NCBI RefSeq assembly: GCF_000949455.1
Contig: NZ_JXXK01000001.1
Coordinates: 310,001-374,000 of the forward strand
DNA: 64,000 nt
Reading direction: 5' to 3'
From: Ruthenibacterium lactatiformans
Lineage (GTDB): Bacteria > Bacillota > Clostridia > Oscillospirales > Ruminococcaceae
Made by a program: the position numbers and the translations under genes
Notes under the pieces: generated by a model
Database searches by the model: none
The model's input: only the letters and a program-made list of their open reading frames with translations
Told to the model about the DNA's origin: nothing
Shown here: positions 40,947 through 49,743 of the stretch, piece by piece
Position numbering within the stretch: position 1 is the first letter of the stretch
How the letters are laid out: each line of letters opens with the position of its first letter

Positions 40947-43163
40947 TCAGCGTCCCAGCAGGTTCCTGAGCCTGCCCAGCAGCGTTTGCGGGCGCGGCGC
41001 TGCCGGGCGGCGCTGAGGCTGCTGCAAAGCGGCAGCATGGCGGCGTGCTGTCGGCGCACGACGTACCGGCTCCCCCGCCGGGCGCGGCGCAGGCATGGCG
41101 GGCCAAGTGCCGGCCAGCATATCATACATGCCGAGCTGGCTGTCAACGCGGGACGCGTCCGGCGCAGGCTTCACCTTGGGATAGGTGCCGTCCGGCTGCA
41201 TTTCCCGGGCATTCACATTGTCGCGCAGCTGCAGATCCAGCATCTGCAGCAGCTCACCCGCAATGCGTCTGTCCTGAATACGCACGCCCACCTCGACACG
41301 TCGTTCGGTGTTGCGGGTAAGAAAATCGCCCGACGCGATATACACCCGTGTATCCTGCCCGCAGCCAAAAGCATACACACGCTCGTGCTCCAGATAGCGG
41401 CCCACGATGCTGCGCACCGTGACATTTTCCGTCAGGCCGGGTACCCCGGCTTTGATGCAGCAGATGCCGCGCACGATCATCTGCACAGATACCCCCGCGC
41501 AGGACGCTTCGGATATTTTTTCAATGATATCCTTATCGCTGATGGAATTACACTTAAGAATGATGCGTGCGTCCTTCCCCATGCGTTTCGCCTCGATCTC
41601 CGCGTCCATCTCCTGCATCAGCACGCTTTTGAAGCACAGCGGCGCGACCAGAAGGTTGCCTGCGTGCTCTGTCAGGCGTTCGATCGCAAGATTATTGAAC
41701 ACGGTTGCCAGCTCGGAGCCGATGCCAAGATCGGTCGTGATAAACGAAAGGTCCGTATACTGCTCGGAGGTCTTTTCATTGTAATTGCCTGTGCCGATCT
41801 GGGCAATATAGTGCAGCTGATTGCCCTTTTTCTTTGTGATGAGCGTCAACTTTGAATGGATCTTGTATGCCTCAAAGCCGTAGATGACCGTGCAGCCCGC
41901 CTCCTCCAGCTGCTTGGAAAAGTCGATGTTGTTCTGTTCGTCGAAGCGCGCGCGCAGCTCCACAATGGCAACGACCTCCTTGCCGTTTTCGGCCGCGGAG
42001 ATAAGCGCCTCGATGATCTTGGATTCATGTGCCACGCGGTACAGCGTCATTTTGATGGAAAGCACGTCCGGGTCCTGCGCAGCCTCGTTGAGCATGCGGA
42101 TGAAGGGCCGGATGCTCTGGTACGGATAAGAAAGCAGTACGTCCTGCGTTTCCACCACACGGGCAAGATTAAAATCCGGCGGCGGCAGCATGGGACGCTT
42201 CACCGGGTAAAACAGCTCGGTATGGCCGTCCTGCGCGATGCGCGCGGATATCTTGAAGCCAATGGACATATCCAGCGGCGTCGTCTGCTCAAACACCTGT
42301 TTTGCGGGCAGCATCAGCTTTTCGCGCAGGAACCCGACGATCTCCGCCGGAGCACGCGGCGTTGTCTGCAAGCGAACGGCCGCCAGCTTGCGGCGCTTTT
42401 TCAAAAGATCGCTCATGATCTCGCGATAGTCCACGTCGTGGTCGAACATGCCTTCATCCACTGTGATATCCGCATTGCGCGTCACGCGGAAAATGCACCG
42501 GCTCTGCACGGTGTTCTTGCCGAAGATCAGGCCCGCGAAATGTTCCACCATCTCTTCCACCAGTGCAAAGGCGACAGAGCCGCCCGACGGCACAAATATG
42601 ATACGCTGGAACTGCGTGCTGATGGGTACCAAACCAAAGGAAGACTGCGCGTCTCCCTTTCCCTTCAGAATGGTGCCGACATACACCTCATTGTTGCGCA
42701 GAAACGGAAAGGGATGCCGCCGGTCGATGATCTGCGGAGAAAGGACGGGAAATATCTCCTGCATGAAATATTTGCGCCAGAAATGCTCCGCTTCTTTGCT
42801 CAGGTGCGCAAAATCCACCCTGCGGTAGCCCAACACACCCACATTCTCATACAGCTTCGCCACAATTTTATCGCAGTGCTGCTGCAGCTCCGCGACCTTA
42901 GGCATAATGGCGTCCAGCTGTTGAGCGGGCGTCATGCCCGTCTTGTTCTCTTTTTCATCGCCGCCCACCAGCGTACGGTCGTACAACGACCCCACGCGTA
43001 CCATGAAAAATTCATCCAGATTGCTCGCGTAAATGGCGGCAAACTTCAGCTGCTCGCCAACCGGGACCGTCTTGTCCTTCGCAAGGTCCAGGACGCGCCG
43101 GTTGAATTCAAGCCAGCTCAGCTCCCGGTTGATGAATATCTCCCTCGTATGCGGCTGTTCCAT
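40947..43163 (-). CDS. ppk1: Polyphosphate kinase 1
   Basis: 738 residues from ATG 43163 (GGGGAG upstream); longer frame ignored. Begins INRELSWLEFNRRVL as in the family, and the catalytic core carries KIHSKLTLI (the PLD-type HxK with the phosphorylated His, about 437) and GTGNYNEKTS. Makes polyphosphate from ATP, linked to stress and motility. A proline/arginine-rich tail of about 45 residues follows the conserved core and is not usual. Confidence 0.93.
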   Translation of the reverse strand: MEQPHTREIFINRELSWLEFNRRVLDLAKDKTVPVGEQLKFAAIYASNLDEFFMVRVGSLYDRTLVGGDEKENKTGMTPAQQLDAIMPKVAELQQHCDKIVAKLYENVGVLGYRRVDFAHLSKEAEHFWRKYFMQEIFPVLSPQIIDRRHPFPFLRNNEVYVGTILKGKGDAQSSFGLVPISTQFQRIIFVPSGGSVAFALVEEMVEHFAGLIFGKNTVQSRCIFRVTRNADITVDEGMFDHDVDYREIMSDLLKKRRKLAAVRLQTTPRAPAEIVGFLREKLMLPAKQVFEQTTPLDMSIGFKISARIAQDGHTELFYPVKRPMLPPPDFNLARVVETQDVLLSYPYQSIRPFIRMLNEAAQDPDVLSIKMTLYRVAHESKIIEALISAAENGKEVVAIVELRARFDEQNNIDFSKQLEEAGCTVIYGFEAYKIHSKLTLITKKKGNQLHYIAQIGTGNYNEKTSEQYTDLSFITTDLGIGSELATVFNNLAIERLTEHAGNLLVAPLCFKSVLMQEMDAEIEAKRMGKDARIILKCNSISDKDIIEKISEASCAGVSVQMIVRGICCIKAGVPGLTENVTVRSIVGRYLEHERVYAFGCGQDTRVYIASGDFLTRNTERRVEVGVRIQDRRIAGELLQMLDLQLRDNVNAREMQPDGTYPKVKPAPDASRVDSQLGMYDMLAGTWPAMPAPRPAGEPVRRAPTARRHAAALQQPQRRPAAPRPQTLLGRLRNLLGR

Positions 43164-43230
43164 AAAAAACTCCCCTTTAAATAAACGCACGGTCCTTTCA
43201 GCCGGCACCGCGCCGCCGTGCTCCCACGGC

Positions 43231-43560
43231 TCAGGAAACCCGGACATACGCCCGCATGCCGTCTACGGTGCGCTCCGAGATGCCTTTTACCCGTTCCAGT
43301 TCTTCCACCGCGCGGAACGGTCCGTTCGCCTCGCGGTATTCCACGATTGCCAGCGCCTTTTTCTCCCCGATGCCGGGCAGCGTCTCCAGTTCCGCGGCGG
43401 GCGCAGTATTGACATCCACCCTGTCCGGCCCCGCGTCAAAATACGGCGCTCCGTCCCAAGGCGGATATTCAGCCTGCCGCACGGGCGGCGCCGTTGCGCA
43501 AAGGCACACGAGGACGGCACACAACGCCGCCCACCAAGCCGCGGCAAAGCGGCGTCCCAT
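43231..43560 (-). CDS. ComEA-like helix-hairpin-helix protein
   Basis: 109 residues. An N-terminal signal anchor (WWAALCAVLVCLCATA, about 9-24), then a short linker and a helix-hairpin-helix DNA-binding domain (VDVNTAPAAELETLPGIGEKKALAIVEYRE, about 48-77). ComEA binds incoming DNA at the cell surface in competent cells; here there is no comEC next door, so competence is only inferred. Single gene. Confidence 0.82.
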   Translation of the reverse strand: MGRRFAAAWWAALCAVLVCLCATAPPVRQAEYPPWDGAPYFDAGPDRVDVNTAPAAELETLPGIGEKKALAIVEYREANGPFRAVEELERVKGISERTVDGMRAYVRVS

Positions 43561-43621
43561 TCTATCATCCCCTGTTCTGAAGCATTCATCCGGGACAACG
43601 CGCAGGCGGCAATATCAAGGT

Positions 43622-43773
43622 CATTATACCGTGGCGCCGTGCTGCGGCCCCAACAAAACCGCGCCTGCCGCGGTTTTGCATGGTTCAATGTTCTCAAAGC
43701 CCATGTGCGGAAGCGCATCAGCGCATAAAGTGCGCGCAGCCGCGCAAGCGGCGGCTTTGAGGTTATTATACCA
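43622..43773. repeat. Intergenic repeat B, copy 2
   Basis: 152 nt bounded by CATTATACCG and TTATTATACCAT. Strongly similar to copy 3, with the same AAAACCGC hairpin, GCATGGTTCAATG core and GCGCAGCCGCGCAAGCGGCGG segment. Confidence 0.9.
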
Positions 43774-43778
43774 TATTT

Positions 43779-43880
43779 CTAAGCTCACACCTCGCGTACC
43801 GCTCGTGTTCACTAAGAAACACGGTATCTATGCCGATAAGTTCATGCTTCGCCTGCGGCTCGCATTCACCAACCGGACAT
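43779..43880. repeat. Intergenic repeat A, copy 2
   Basis: About 100 nt lying exactly between repeat B copies 2 and 3; carries AAGCTCACAC, AACACGGTATCTATGCCG and GGCTCGCATTCACC as in copy 1. Confidence 0.8.
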
Positions 43881-44034
43881 ATTATACCATGACGCCGCGC
43901 AGCAGCCACAACAAACCGCACCTCCTGCGTTTTTGCATGGTTCAATGTTCTCAAAGCCCATGTGCGGAAGCGCATCAGCGCACGAAGAGCGCGCGGCCGC
44001 GCAAGCGGCGGACTTGAGGTTATTATACCATATC
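43879..44034. repeat. Intergenic repeat B, copy 3
   Basis: 156 nt bounded by ATATTATACCAT on both sides. More than half of its positions match copy 2, and a 30-nt core is almost identical. Confidence 0.9.
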
Positions 44035-44072
44035 CCGCCCAAGGCACGCTCCATTTTACACGCTTTTTACAA

Positions 44073-44891
44073 TCATCCGTATTTACGAATCAACCCGTAA
44101 AGCACCTCGGCCACGCCGCCGTCCAGGCATCTGCCTGTTACGGTGTCCGCCGCGAGCTGCACCTCCTTGGGCGCGTTCCCCATCGCCACGGAATGCCCGG
44201 CCGCGCGCATCAGCTCAATGTCATTGAAATAATCTCCGATGGCCACCGTGTTTTCTATCGGGATGCCCATATAGGTGCAAAGTTCTCCCAGCGCCGCCCC
44301 CTTGGCCGCGCCCTCCGGCATGATCTCAAAATAGTTGCGGTTGGTCGCAATGAAGTAGACGCCGGGATATTTGCGTGCGTCCAGAAAATCCTGGATCTGC
44401 ATCAGCATTTCATGGGAGCAGGCAAACAGCACCTTATTCCAACCGCCATCCAGCTCCTCCAGCGGCGCCATGCGGTAAGTGAGCCCTTCATGGACCGTGT
44501 GGCGGTAGGTATATTCATTGGCCCGCACCACGCAGATGCCGCCGTCCTCGGTCATAATCTCCACGCCCACTCCCGGAAAACGCGCCAATACATCGCACAC
44601 CGCCCGGCGCGCCGACGGCTTGGACAGCAGTGTATTTCGGATGCGGATATCGTGTTCGAAATCGTAAATAACGCCCCCGCCATACAGGATAGCGGGTGCA
44701 GAAAGCGTCATCGAGTCCAGATGCCGTCCGGCTGATTCCATCGTGCGGCCCGTGGCCACGGTAAAATGGCCGCCCAGCGCGCAGAACAGCCGCATGGTCA
44801 CCTGGTTCACAAAGGGCACGCCGTCCTCTGGTGTGAGCAGCGTGTTGTCCATGTCCGAAACGACGAGGATATCCTTGAGGGAGCGGATCAT
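44073..44891 (-). CDS. HAD-family (Cof-type) hydrolase
   Basis: 272 residues from ATG 44891 (AAGGAAA upstream). The frame extends 39 codons further but overlaps rluD. Motif I is VSDMDNTLL (about 9-17), motif III/IV lie in KGAALGELC and GDYFNDIELM (about 215). Cof-type phosphatases act on sugar phosphates or FMN-like molecules; the substrate is not predictable. It lies right after rluD. Confidence 0.88.
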   Translation of the reverse strand: MIRSLKDILVVSDMDNTLLTPEDGVPFVNQVTMRLFCALGGHFTVATGRTMESAGRHLDSMTLSAPAILYGGGVIYDFEHDIRIRNTLLSKPSARRAVCDVLARFPGVGVEIMTEDGGICVVRANEYTYRHTVHEGLTYRMAPLEELDGGWNKVLFACSHEMLMQIQDFLDARKYPGVYFIATNRNYFEIMPEGAAKGAALGELCTYMGIPIENTVAIGDYFNDIELMRAAGHSVAMGNAPKEVQLAADTVTGRCLDGGVAEVLYGLIRKYG

Positions 44892-44895
44892 AGCG

Positions 44896-45816
44896 TTACA
44901 TTTCCTTTTGCAGACGGCCGGTAAAGGCCGTGAAATATTCGGGCAGCGGGCTGTCGAACTCGACGTACGCGCCTGTTGCGGGATGAATGAAGCCGAGCGT
45001 TTTTGCATGCAGGCACTGGCCCTCCAGCTGGGTGATCACCTTACGCGGGCCGTAAACCGCATCCCCGGCAACCGGATGGCCGATGCTCGCAAGATGTACG
45101 CGGATCTGATGGGTTCGCCCAGTCCGGAGCCTTACGGAAAGATGTGTAAAGGCGGGAAAGCGCTCCTCCACATGGTAGGCCGTATAAGCGGCTTTGCCGC
45201 CCTTTGGCACGACGGCCATACGCTTTCGGTCCACAGGATGACGACCGATGTTCCCCTCCACAAATCCGTCGTCCGCAGCAAAACCGCCGTATACCACAGT
45301 ATGGTATACCCGGGCGATGCTGTGCACGGCGAACTGCTGCGACAACGAAAGATGCGTCTCATTGTCTTTTGCCACTACAAGCAGGCCGCTGGTGTCCTTG
45401 TCAATGCGGTGCACGATGCCGGGACGCACTTCGCCGTTGATGCCGGAGAGCCTGCCCGCGCAGTGGTACAGCAGTGCGTTCACCAGTGTGCCGTCCGGGT
45501 TTCCCGCCGCCGGGTGGACCACCATTCCCTTGGGCTTATTGACAACCAGCAGCGAGCTGTCTTCGTAAACGATATCCAGCGGGATATCCTGCGGAATGAT
45601 TTCCACCGGCTGGGCGTCCGGCAGCGAAACACACAACGCATCTCCTTGTGTAAGGCGCGCACTTTTGGCGACGGAACGTCCGTTGCACAGTACACGGCCC
45701 TCTGCCAGAAGCTGCTGTGCGAAGCTTCGCGTCAGTTCCGGGAACGCCGCTGCCAACGCGGCATCGATGCGGCGGCCCGTATCTTCGGCACCGGCGGTAT
45801 ATTCAAGCGTTTTCAT
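44896..45816 (-). CDS. rluD: 23S rRNA pseudouridine synthase, RluD type
   Basis: 306 residues. N-terminal S4-like RNA-binding part (FAQQLLAEGRVLCNGR, about 32) and the pseudouridine synthase domain with HRIDKDTSGLLVVAK (catalytic Asp, about 138) and RTGRTHQIRVH. Overlaps lspA by 14 nt and precedes the HAD gene by 4 nt, so the three form one operon. Confidence 0.93.
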   Translation of the reverse strand: MKTLEYTAGAEDTGRRIDAALAAAFPELTRSFAQQLLAEGRVLCNGRSVAKSARLTQGDALCVSLPDAQPVEIIPQDIPLDIVYEDSSLLVVNKPKGMVVHPAAGNPDGTLVNALLYHCAGRLSGINGEVRPGIVHRIDKDTSGLLVVAKDNETHLSLSQQFAVHSIARVYHTVVYGGFAADDGFVEGNIGRHPVDRKRMAVVPKGGKAAYTAYHVEERFPAFTHLSVRLRTGRTHQIRVHLASIGHPVAGDAVYGPRKVITQLEGQCLHAKTLGFIHPATGAYVEFDSPLPEYFTAFTGRLQKEM

Positions 45817-46297
45817 CCGTCCCGGCCTTCTGCTCCTTTTTGGCGTTCAGCTCCTGACGCAGCACGGCGATGACAAACAACGCGGCGCCGACGCACACAA
45901 AGCAATCCGCCACATTGAATACAGCGAAATTCATGAATGTGGTAGCAAAGAAATCGACCACATACCCGTTGAGCACACGGTCGATCAGATTGCCCAAACC
46001 GCCGGAAAAAATCAGGATAAACACCCAGCGCTCCAACCAGGAAGACGGCTTCTTCCAGAAAAAATACACCGCCAGCGCCGCCAGCGCAAGGCCCGTTACG
46101 ACGATGAGGAACACGCGCCCCCACTCGGCGTCTGCCAGCATGCTGAAGGCTGCGCCGTCGTTCAGCACATAGCGCAGCTCCATGACACCGGGAATGAACG
46201 GCATCGACCCTACCGGCGCAAGATAAACCGTGGCAAGATGCTTTGTGAGCTGATCCAGCCCTGTCAGTGCAATGATAATGATTACAGATATCAGCAA
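45803..46297 (-). CDS. lspA: Lipoprotein signal peptidase
   Basis: 164 residues from TTG 46297, chosen because AGAAAGGAA lies 7 nt upstream and because the usual N-terminal helix starts there. Four membrane helices; the two catalytic Asp are in FNVADC (about 117) and SGGLGNLIDR (about 99). Cleaves lipoprotein signal peptides. The preceding 160 nt hold no gene but have several GCATTTTTGC-like repeats. Confidence 0.92.
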   Translation of the reverse strand: MLISVIIIIALTGLDQLTKHLATVYLAPVGSMPFIPGVMELRYVLNDGAAFSMLADAEWGRVFLIVVTGLALAALAVYFFWKKPSSWLERWVFILIFSGGLGNLIDRVLNGYVVDFFATTFMNFAVFNVADCFVCVGAALFVIAVLRQELNAKKEQKAGTDENA

Positions 46298-46411
46298 TGG
46301 TACGTTCCTTTCTTTGATTGGCACGTTGAAAAGCCAGACTCTCTCCATTTTTGCAGGCAAATCCACAGAAAATGGTCTGCAAATGCCGAAAAATGCAAAA
46401 ATGCCGTAAAC

Positions 46412-46447
46412 CATAACATAGCGGCGCTTAAAACAAACGCCGCTATG
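46412..46447 (-). terminator. Terminator of divIVA
   Basis: CATAGCGGCG/CGCCGCTATG stem (46417-46426 with 46438-46447); minus-strand TTATGG follows. No long T tract, moderate. Confidence 0.6.
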
Positions 46448-46461
46448 CCACACATGTTCAG

Positions 46462-47079
46462 TTAGTCCTCAAAAGTAATGTCCTGATACTCCTCGAACGA
46501 AGCCTCCTGTCCCGGTTCGGCCGGGGCTGCGGCAGGCTGCGCCTCCGCCGCAGGCTCTTCCTTCGGCGCTTCCTCCGGGGCAGGCTCGGGCTGTTCTTCA
46601 GCCTTGGGCGCCTCCGGCGCCTTTTTCTTTTTTTCTTCCGCGCCCGGGATCATGCTCAGCGATTCGATATGCTGCTTATACAGGTTCAGCACTTCGCCCT
46701 TGAAATGCGCCACCTCCGCTTTCAGGCGGGCCAGCAGCATCTCCTCTTCAGCTACCTTTTCCACGGCTTCTTCCCGCGCCTGGCTTGCCTTGCTCGTTGC
46801 ATCGTAAATGATGGTCTCAGCCTTCTGGCGCGCCTCATGGATGACGCTCTCACCCATACGCTGGGCATTGAGGAGCGCTGTCTTCAGCGTTTCTTCATCA
46901 TTGCGGTACTGGTCCACCTTTTCCGCAAGGATGTACATTTTTTTCTCCGCATCCGCTTTTTCCGTCTGCAGGCGTTCCAGTTCTGCCGCCACCTGGTCCA
47001 GATAAGCGTCCACTTCCTCGGGCCGGTAGCCGCGCATGACCTTGTCAAAGGTAACGTTGCGGATATCTTCAGCGTTCAT
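46462..47079 (-). CDS. divIVA: DivIVA-domain cell division protein
   Basis: 205 residues. The DivIVA/GpsB-type N-terminus (EDIRNVTFDKVMRGYRPEEVDAYLDQV, residues 4-30) is followed by a coiled coil (about 31-150). The last ~60 residues are a Glu/Pro/Ala-rich linker ending in a short conserved tail (EYQDITFED). It organises poles and septa. Part of the ylmH-sepF-divIVA block. Confidence 0.9.
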   Translation of the reverse strand: MNAEDIRNVTFDKVMRGYRPEEVDAYLDQVAAELERLQTEKADAEKKMYILAEKVDQYRNDEETLKTALLNAQRMGESVIHEARQKAETIIYDATSKASQAREEAVEKVAEEEMLLARLKAEVAHFKGEVLNLYKQHIESLSMIPGAEEKKKKAPEAPKAEEQPEPAPEEAPKEEPAAEAQPAAAPAEPGQEASFEEYQDITFED

Positions 47080-47096
47080 AGAGATTGTTCCCCCTG

Positions 47097-47861
47097 TTAA
47101 TATTCAATATAGGACACGAAGGTGCGGCCCTTCCGGCTTTTGGCACCCACGCCGCACAGCTTGTACTTGCCGCGTCCGCGGATGCTGAACACGTCGTTTT
47201 CAAACACTTCATAATGCGCGGACACCGTGGAAACGTGGTTCACTTCCACCATGCCGCTTTTCACAAGCTGCACCGCATCCCCACGGCTGATATGCAGCAT
47301 GGCGGCCAGCACAGCGTCCAGCCTCAGCGAGGCCACCGTCGCCGTCTGTGCCGGGCGCTCTTCCCGGCCGGGCAGTTCCTCCGCCCGGCCCGCGCGCACA
47401 CATACGCTGCAGCGCCCCACGCTGGAAAGCTCGTCGCACACCAGCGGCGCGACCGTATCCAGAACGAACAGATATGCTCCGTCTTCCGACAAAAGGATAT
47501 CGCCGATGCATTCGCGCCTGATTCCCAGCGACATCAGTGCGCCCAGATAATCCCGGTGAGTGAGTGCTCTGTCAGCCCGCAGGGTCTGCGCAAACAGACA
47601 TACGGCGGGCAGCGGCTCCTGCGCCCCATATTCACCGAAAAGGCGCAGAATCCGCCGTTCGGCATCCGGATAGCCGCCGTCGAAAGCATATCCCTCAAAG
47701 CCCAACCCCGCAAGAGCGGCGCGGGCCAGTTCCTGCTGGCGATCGCTTAAAAACGGGGTGCTGCGGGACGTCCCTCGCTGGCGCACGACCTGCACAAGGT
47801 CCCCCAGGCGGCGGACGAACAAGCGCTCATCGTCGTCCGCGGGCGGTATGTAGCCTCTCAA
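47097..47861 (-). CDS. ylmH: YlmH-type S4 RNA-binding protein
   Basis: 254 residues. The S4 domain lies at about 175-235 (RLDAVLAAMLHISRGDAVQLVKSGMVEVNH). N-terminal part matches YlmH, a ribosome-rescue/quality-control factor encoded with division genes. The gene sits 2 nt after sepF and 17 nt before divIVA, in one operon. Confidence 0.92.
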   Translation of the reverse strand: MRGYIPPADDDERLFVRRLGDLVQVVRQRGTSRSTPFLSDRQQELARAALAGLGFEGYAFDGGYPDAERRILRLFGEYGAQEPLPAVCLFAQTLRADRALTHRDYLGALMSLGIRRECIGDILLSEDGAYLFVLDTVAPLVCDELSSVGRCSVCVRAGRAEELPGREERPAQTATVASLRLDAVLAAMLHISRGDAVQLVKSGMVEVNHVSTVSAHYEVFENDVFSIRGRGKYKLCGVGAKSRKGRTFVSYIEY

Positions 47862-47863
47862 AA

Positions 47864-48316
47864 TCAGAAGAACACGCCGTTGCTTTCAAGCTCGTCCAGC
47901 AGATCCCCCATGATATCCACATTATACGGGGTGATGATAAAAGTGCTGTTGGCAACGCGCTTGATCTGGCCGTTGTTTGCATACGCCACGCCGGAGAGAA
48001 AATCCACCAGACGGCGGGAGACCTCCTTATTTGTGGATTCCAGGTTCAAAACCACGGTGCGCTTGGCGTTCAGATGGTCCGCGATGGCGCTGGCATCATC
48101 AAAACGCTCAGGCTTCACAAGCACTACCTGCAGCTGCATGGTGGAGTTGATATTCACGACCTTATTGCGTTTGGGCGTAACATCCTGTTCTTCGGGGACA
48201 TAATCGTCCTGCGCCGCATAGCCTGTATTCTCATTCACGAAATCCATATCGTCGTCATCGTAATCGTCGTCGTCGGGCACGCCCATCATACCTTTGATCT
48301 TATCGAACATACTCAT
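47864..48316 (-). CDS. sepF: Cell division protein SepF
   Basis: 150 residues. An acidic linker (GVPDDDDYDDDDMDF) joins an N-terminal membrane-binding helix (MSMFDKIKGMM) to the C-terminal SepF domain (VLVKPERFDDASAIADHL ... RRLVDFLSGVAYA). It bundles FtsZ at the septum. First gene of the sepF-ylmH-divIVA operon, with a clear promoter. Confidence 0.94.
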   Translation of the reverse strand: MSMFDKIKGMMGVPDDDDYDDDDMDFVNENTGYAAQDDYVPEEQDVTPKRNKVVNINSTMQLQVVLVKPERFDDASAIADHLNAKRTVVLNLESTNKEVSRRLVDFLSGVAYANNGQIKRVANSTFIITPYNVDIMGDLLDELESNGVFF

Positions 48317-48432
48317 CTCTGAAATCTCCTTTTTATGGCAAGCTGGCCGCGCGCAGACGCATGCGCCGCCGCGCCACGATTGTAACGGTTTTGTATCCGC
48401 ACCGGCACAACAAATTGGATACTATCATCGTT

Positions 48433-48461
48433 ATTATCCTTGTTTTTGTGGCGGATGTCAA
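48433..48461 (-). promoter_or_regulatory. Promoter of the sepF operon
   Basis: Minus-strand -35 TTGACA (48456-48461), 17 bp, -10 GATAAT (48433-48438). Confidence 0.8.
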
Positions 48462-48501
48462 TAAACAGTTGCAAATTTGTGTAAAAAGGCACACAAAAAA
48501 G

Positions 48502-49680
48502 CTACAATATTTTTCCGTCGTACAGATCTGTACCGCGCACAACAATCTCATCGAACAGTTTTACCTCATTTTCGCCCGTCGTTGTTTTCGACGGCACCAG
48601 AATGTAATCCTCGTTTTCAAACAGGATCGTAATATTTTTCTGGTACACCAGGTTTCCGTATTTGACAAACACGCAGTTTTGCCCTTCAACGATGTGCAGT
48701 GCCTGTCGGTCGATACGGATTCCCTCATAGGTGGCGAACGTTATATCTGCTTTTTCATGCTCCAGCGTCACAACTGTCTCGTTGATGTAATCACAAATCA
48801 ATTCCACCTTGGCAGTACCGTTCTCCTCGTCCACCGTAACATTCACCACGGTGGCGGGCACCGATTCGGCCGATACGTTTGGGAACGAGATCTCGACGCG
48901 CGTTCCCTCCACGAACTTTTCCGCCTGTTTCTGCGTCACAAGGCCATAATAACGCCAGCGGTAGTCCAAAATCAGCTTGCCCGCTACGTTTGCGTCGTTC
49001 GTTTGGGAAGGCTGTGCCAGCGCATCCTTCAATTCTGCCGGAGACATGGCCGCCAGCGCCTCAGGCGTATACATCTGCTTCTCGCTGTCCTGCGCGGAGA
49101 CAAAATATCCGGCCGCCGGAGCTGTTATCGGTGTGTATACGCTGGCGGCATCCGCCGCGTCGCGCCGCGCCGTCAGGTCCGCAATGCGGGCGCTGAAATC
49201 CGATACGACCCCCATCGTGAGCTGCATCTTATTCTGCGCAAGCTGGATGGAAGCCCGCGCATCCGATAATCCTGTGTAATTGCCGCTCTCCAGCAGATCC
49301 AGCGCCGAATAGATACCCTGCTGGTTCTGATTCATCAGCGCCTCAACGTCGGCAGCCGCGCCCGCCTGGGACTTTTCCAGCACCGAAAGCTCCTCCGTCA
49401 GCTTTTCGGAGAGCGTCCGGTTCTGTGCGCTCGCTTCGTCGGCGAACAATCGCGCTACCTGCGTGCCTGCCGAGACACGCTCGCCGTTGTTCACCTGATA
49501 GCCCAGGACGCCCGCTCCCTCATAAGGAATGACCGTCTCATCCATGGCGAGCATCCCGTCGCAGCGGACGACGTCGGACATTGAATATGCCACCGCGGTC
49601 TGCGTTTGATAATTTGTACGCAGCACCTGTACCATCTGAACGCCGATATATCCGGCGGGCACGAGCATCAGCAGAGCCAA
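48502..49680 (-). CDS. HlyD-like membrane-fusion-type protein
   Basis: 392 residues from TTG 49680 (AGAGGA spaced 6 nt). One N-terminal membrane helix, then a biotinyl-lipoyl-like region (GVLGYQVNNGERVSAGTQVARLF, about 53-75), a coiled coil (about 85-180) and a barrel. This is the HlyD/RND-adaptor-like layout, often placed beside sepF in Clostridia. Its partner transporter is not visible. An upstream ATG in another frame (49728 region) starts a Lys-rich peptide that could be its true N-terminus if short A runs were miscounted; not certain. Confidence 0.75.
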   Translation of the reverse strand: MALLMLVPAGYIGVQMVQVLRTNYQTQTAVAYSMSDVVRCDGMLAMDETVIPYEGAGVLGYQVNNGERVSAGTQVARLFADEASAQNRTLSEKLTEELSVLEKSQAGAAADVEALMNQNQQGIYSALDLLESGNYTGLSDARASIQLAQNKMQLTMGVVSDFSARIADLTARRDAADAASVYTPITAPAAGYFVSAQDSEKQMYTPEALAAMSPAELKDALAQPSQTNDANVAGKLILDYRWRYYGLVTQKQAEKFVEGTRVEISFPNVSAESVPATVVNVTVDEENGTAKVELICDYINETVVTLEHEKADITFATYEGIRIDRQALHIVEGQNCVFVKYGNLVYQKNITILFENEDYILVPSKTTTGENEVKLFDEIVVRGTDLYDGKIL

Positions 49681-49743
49681 AATCAGTCCTCTGTACCGTT
49701 TTTCTTTTTCTTACCGGCCAGTTTTCCATATATCCGTTATTCC

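Noticed and set aside
43624..44054. Two short minus-strand frames with the same peptide (GFENIEPCK)
   Set aside because: They run through repeat B copies and differ in length and ends; the similarity is explained by the DNA repeat.
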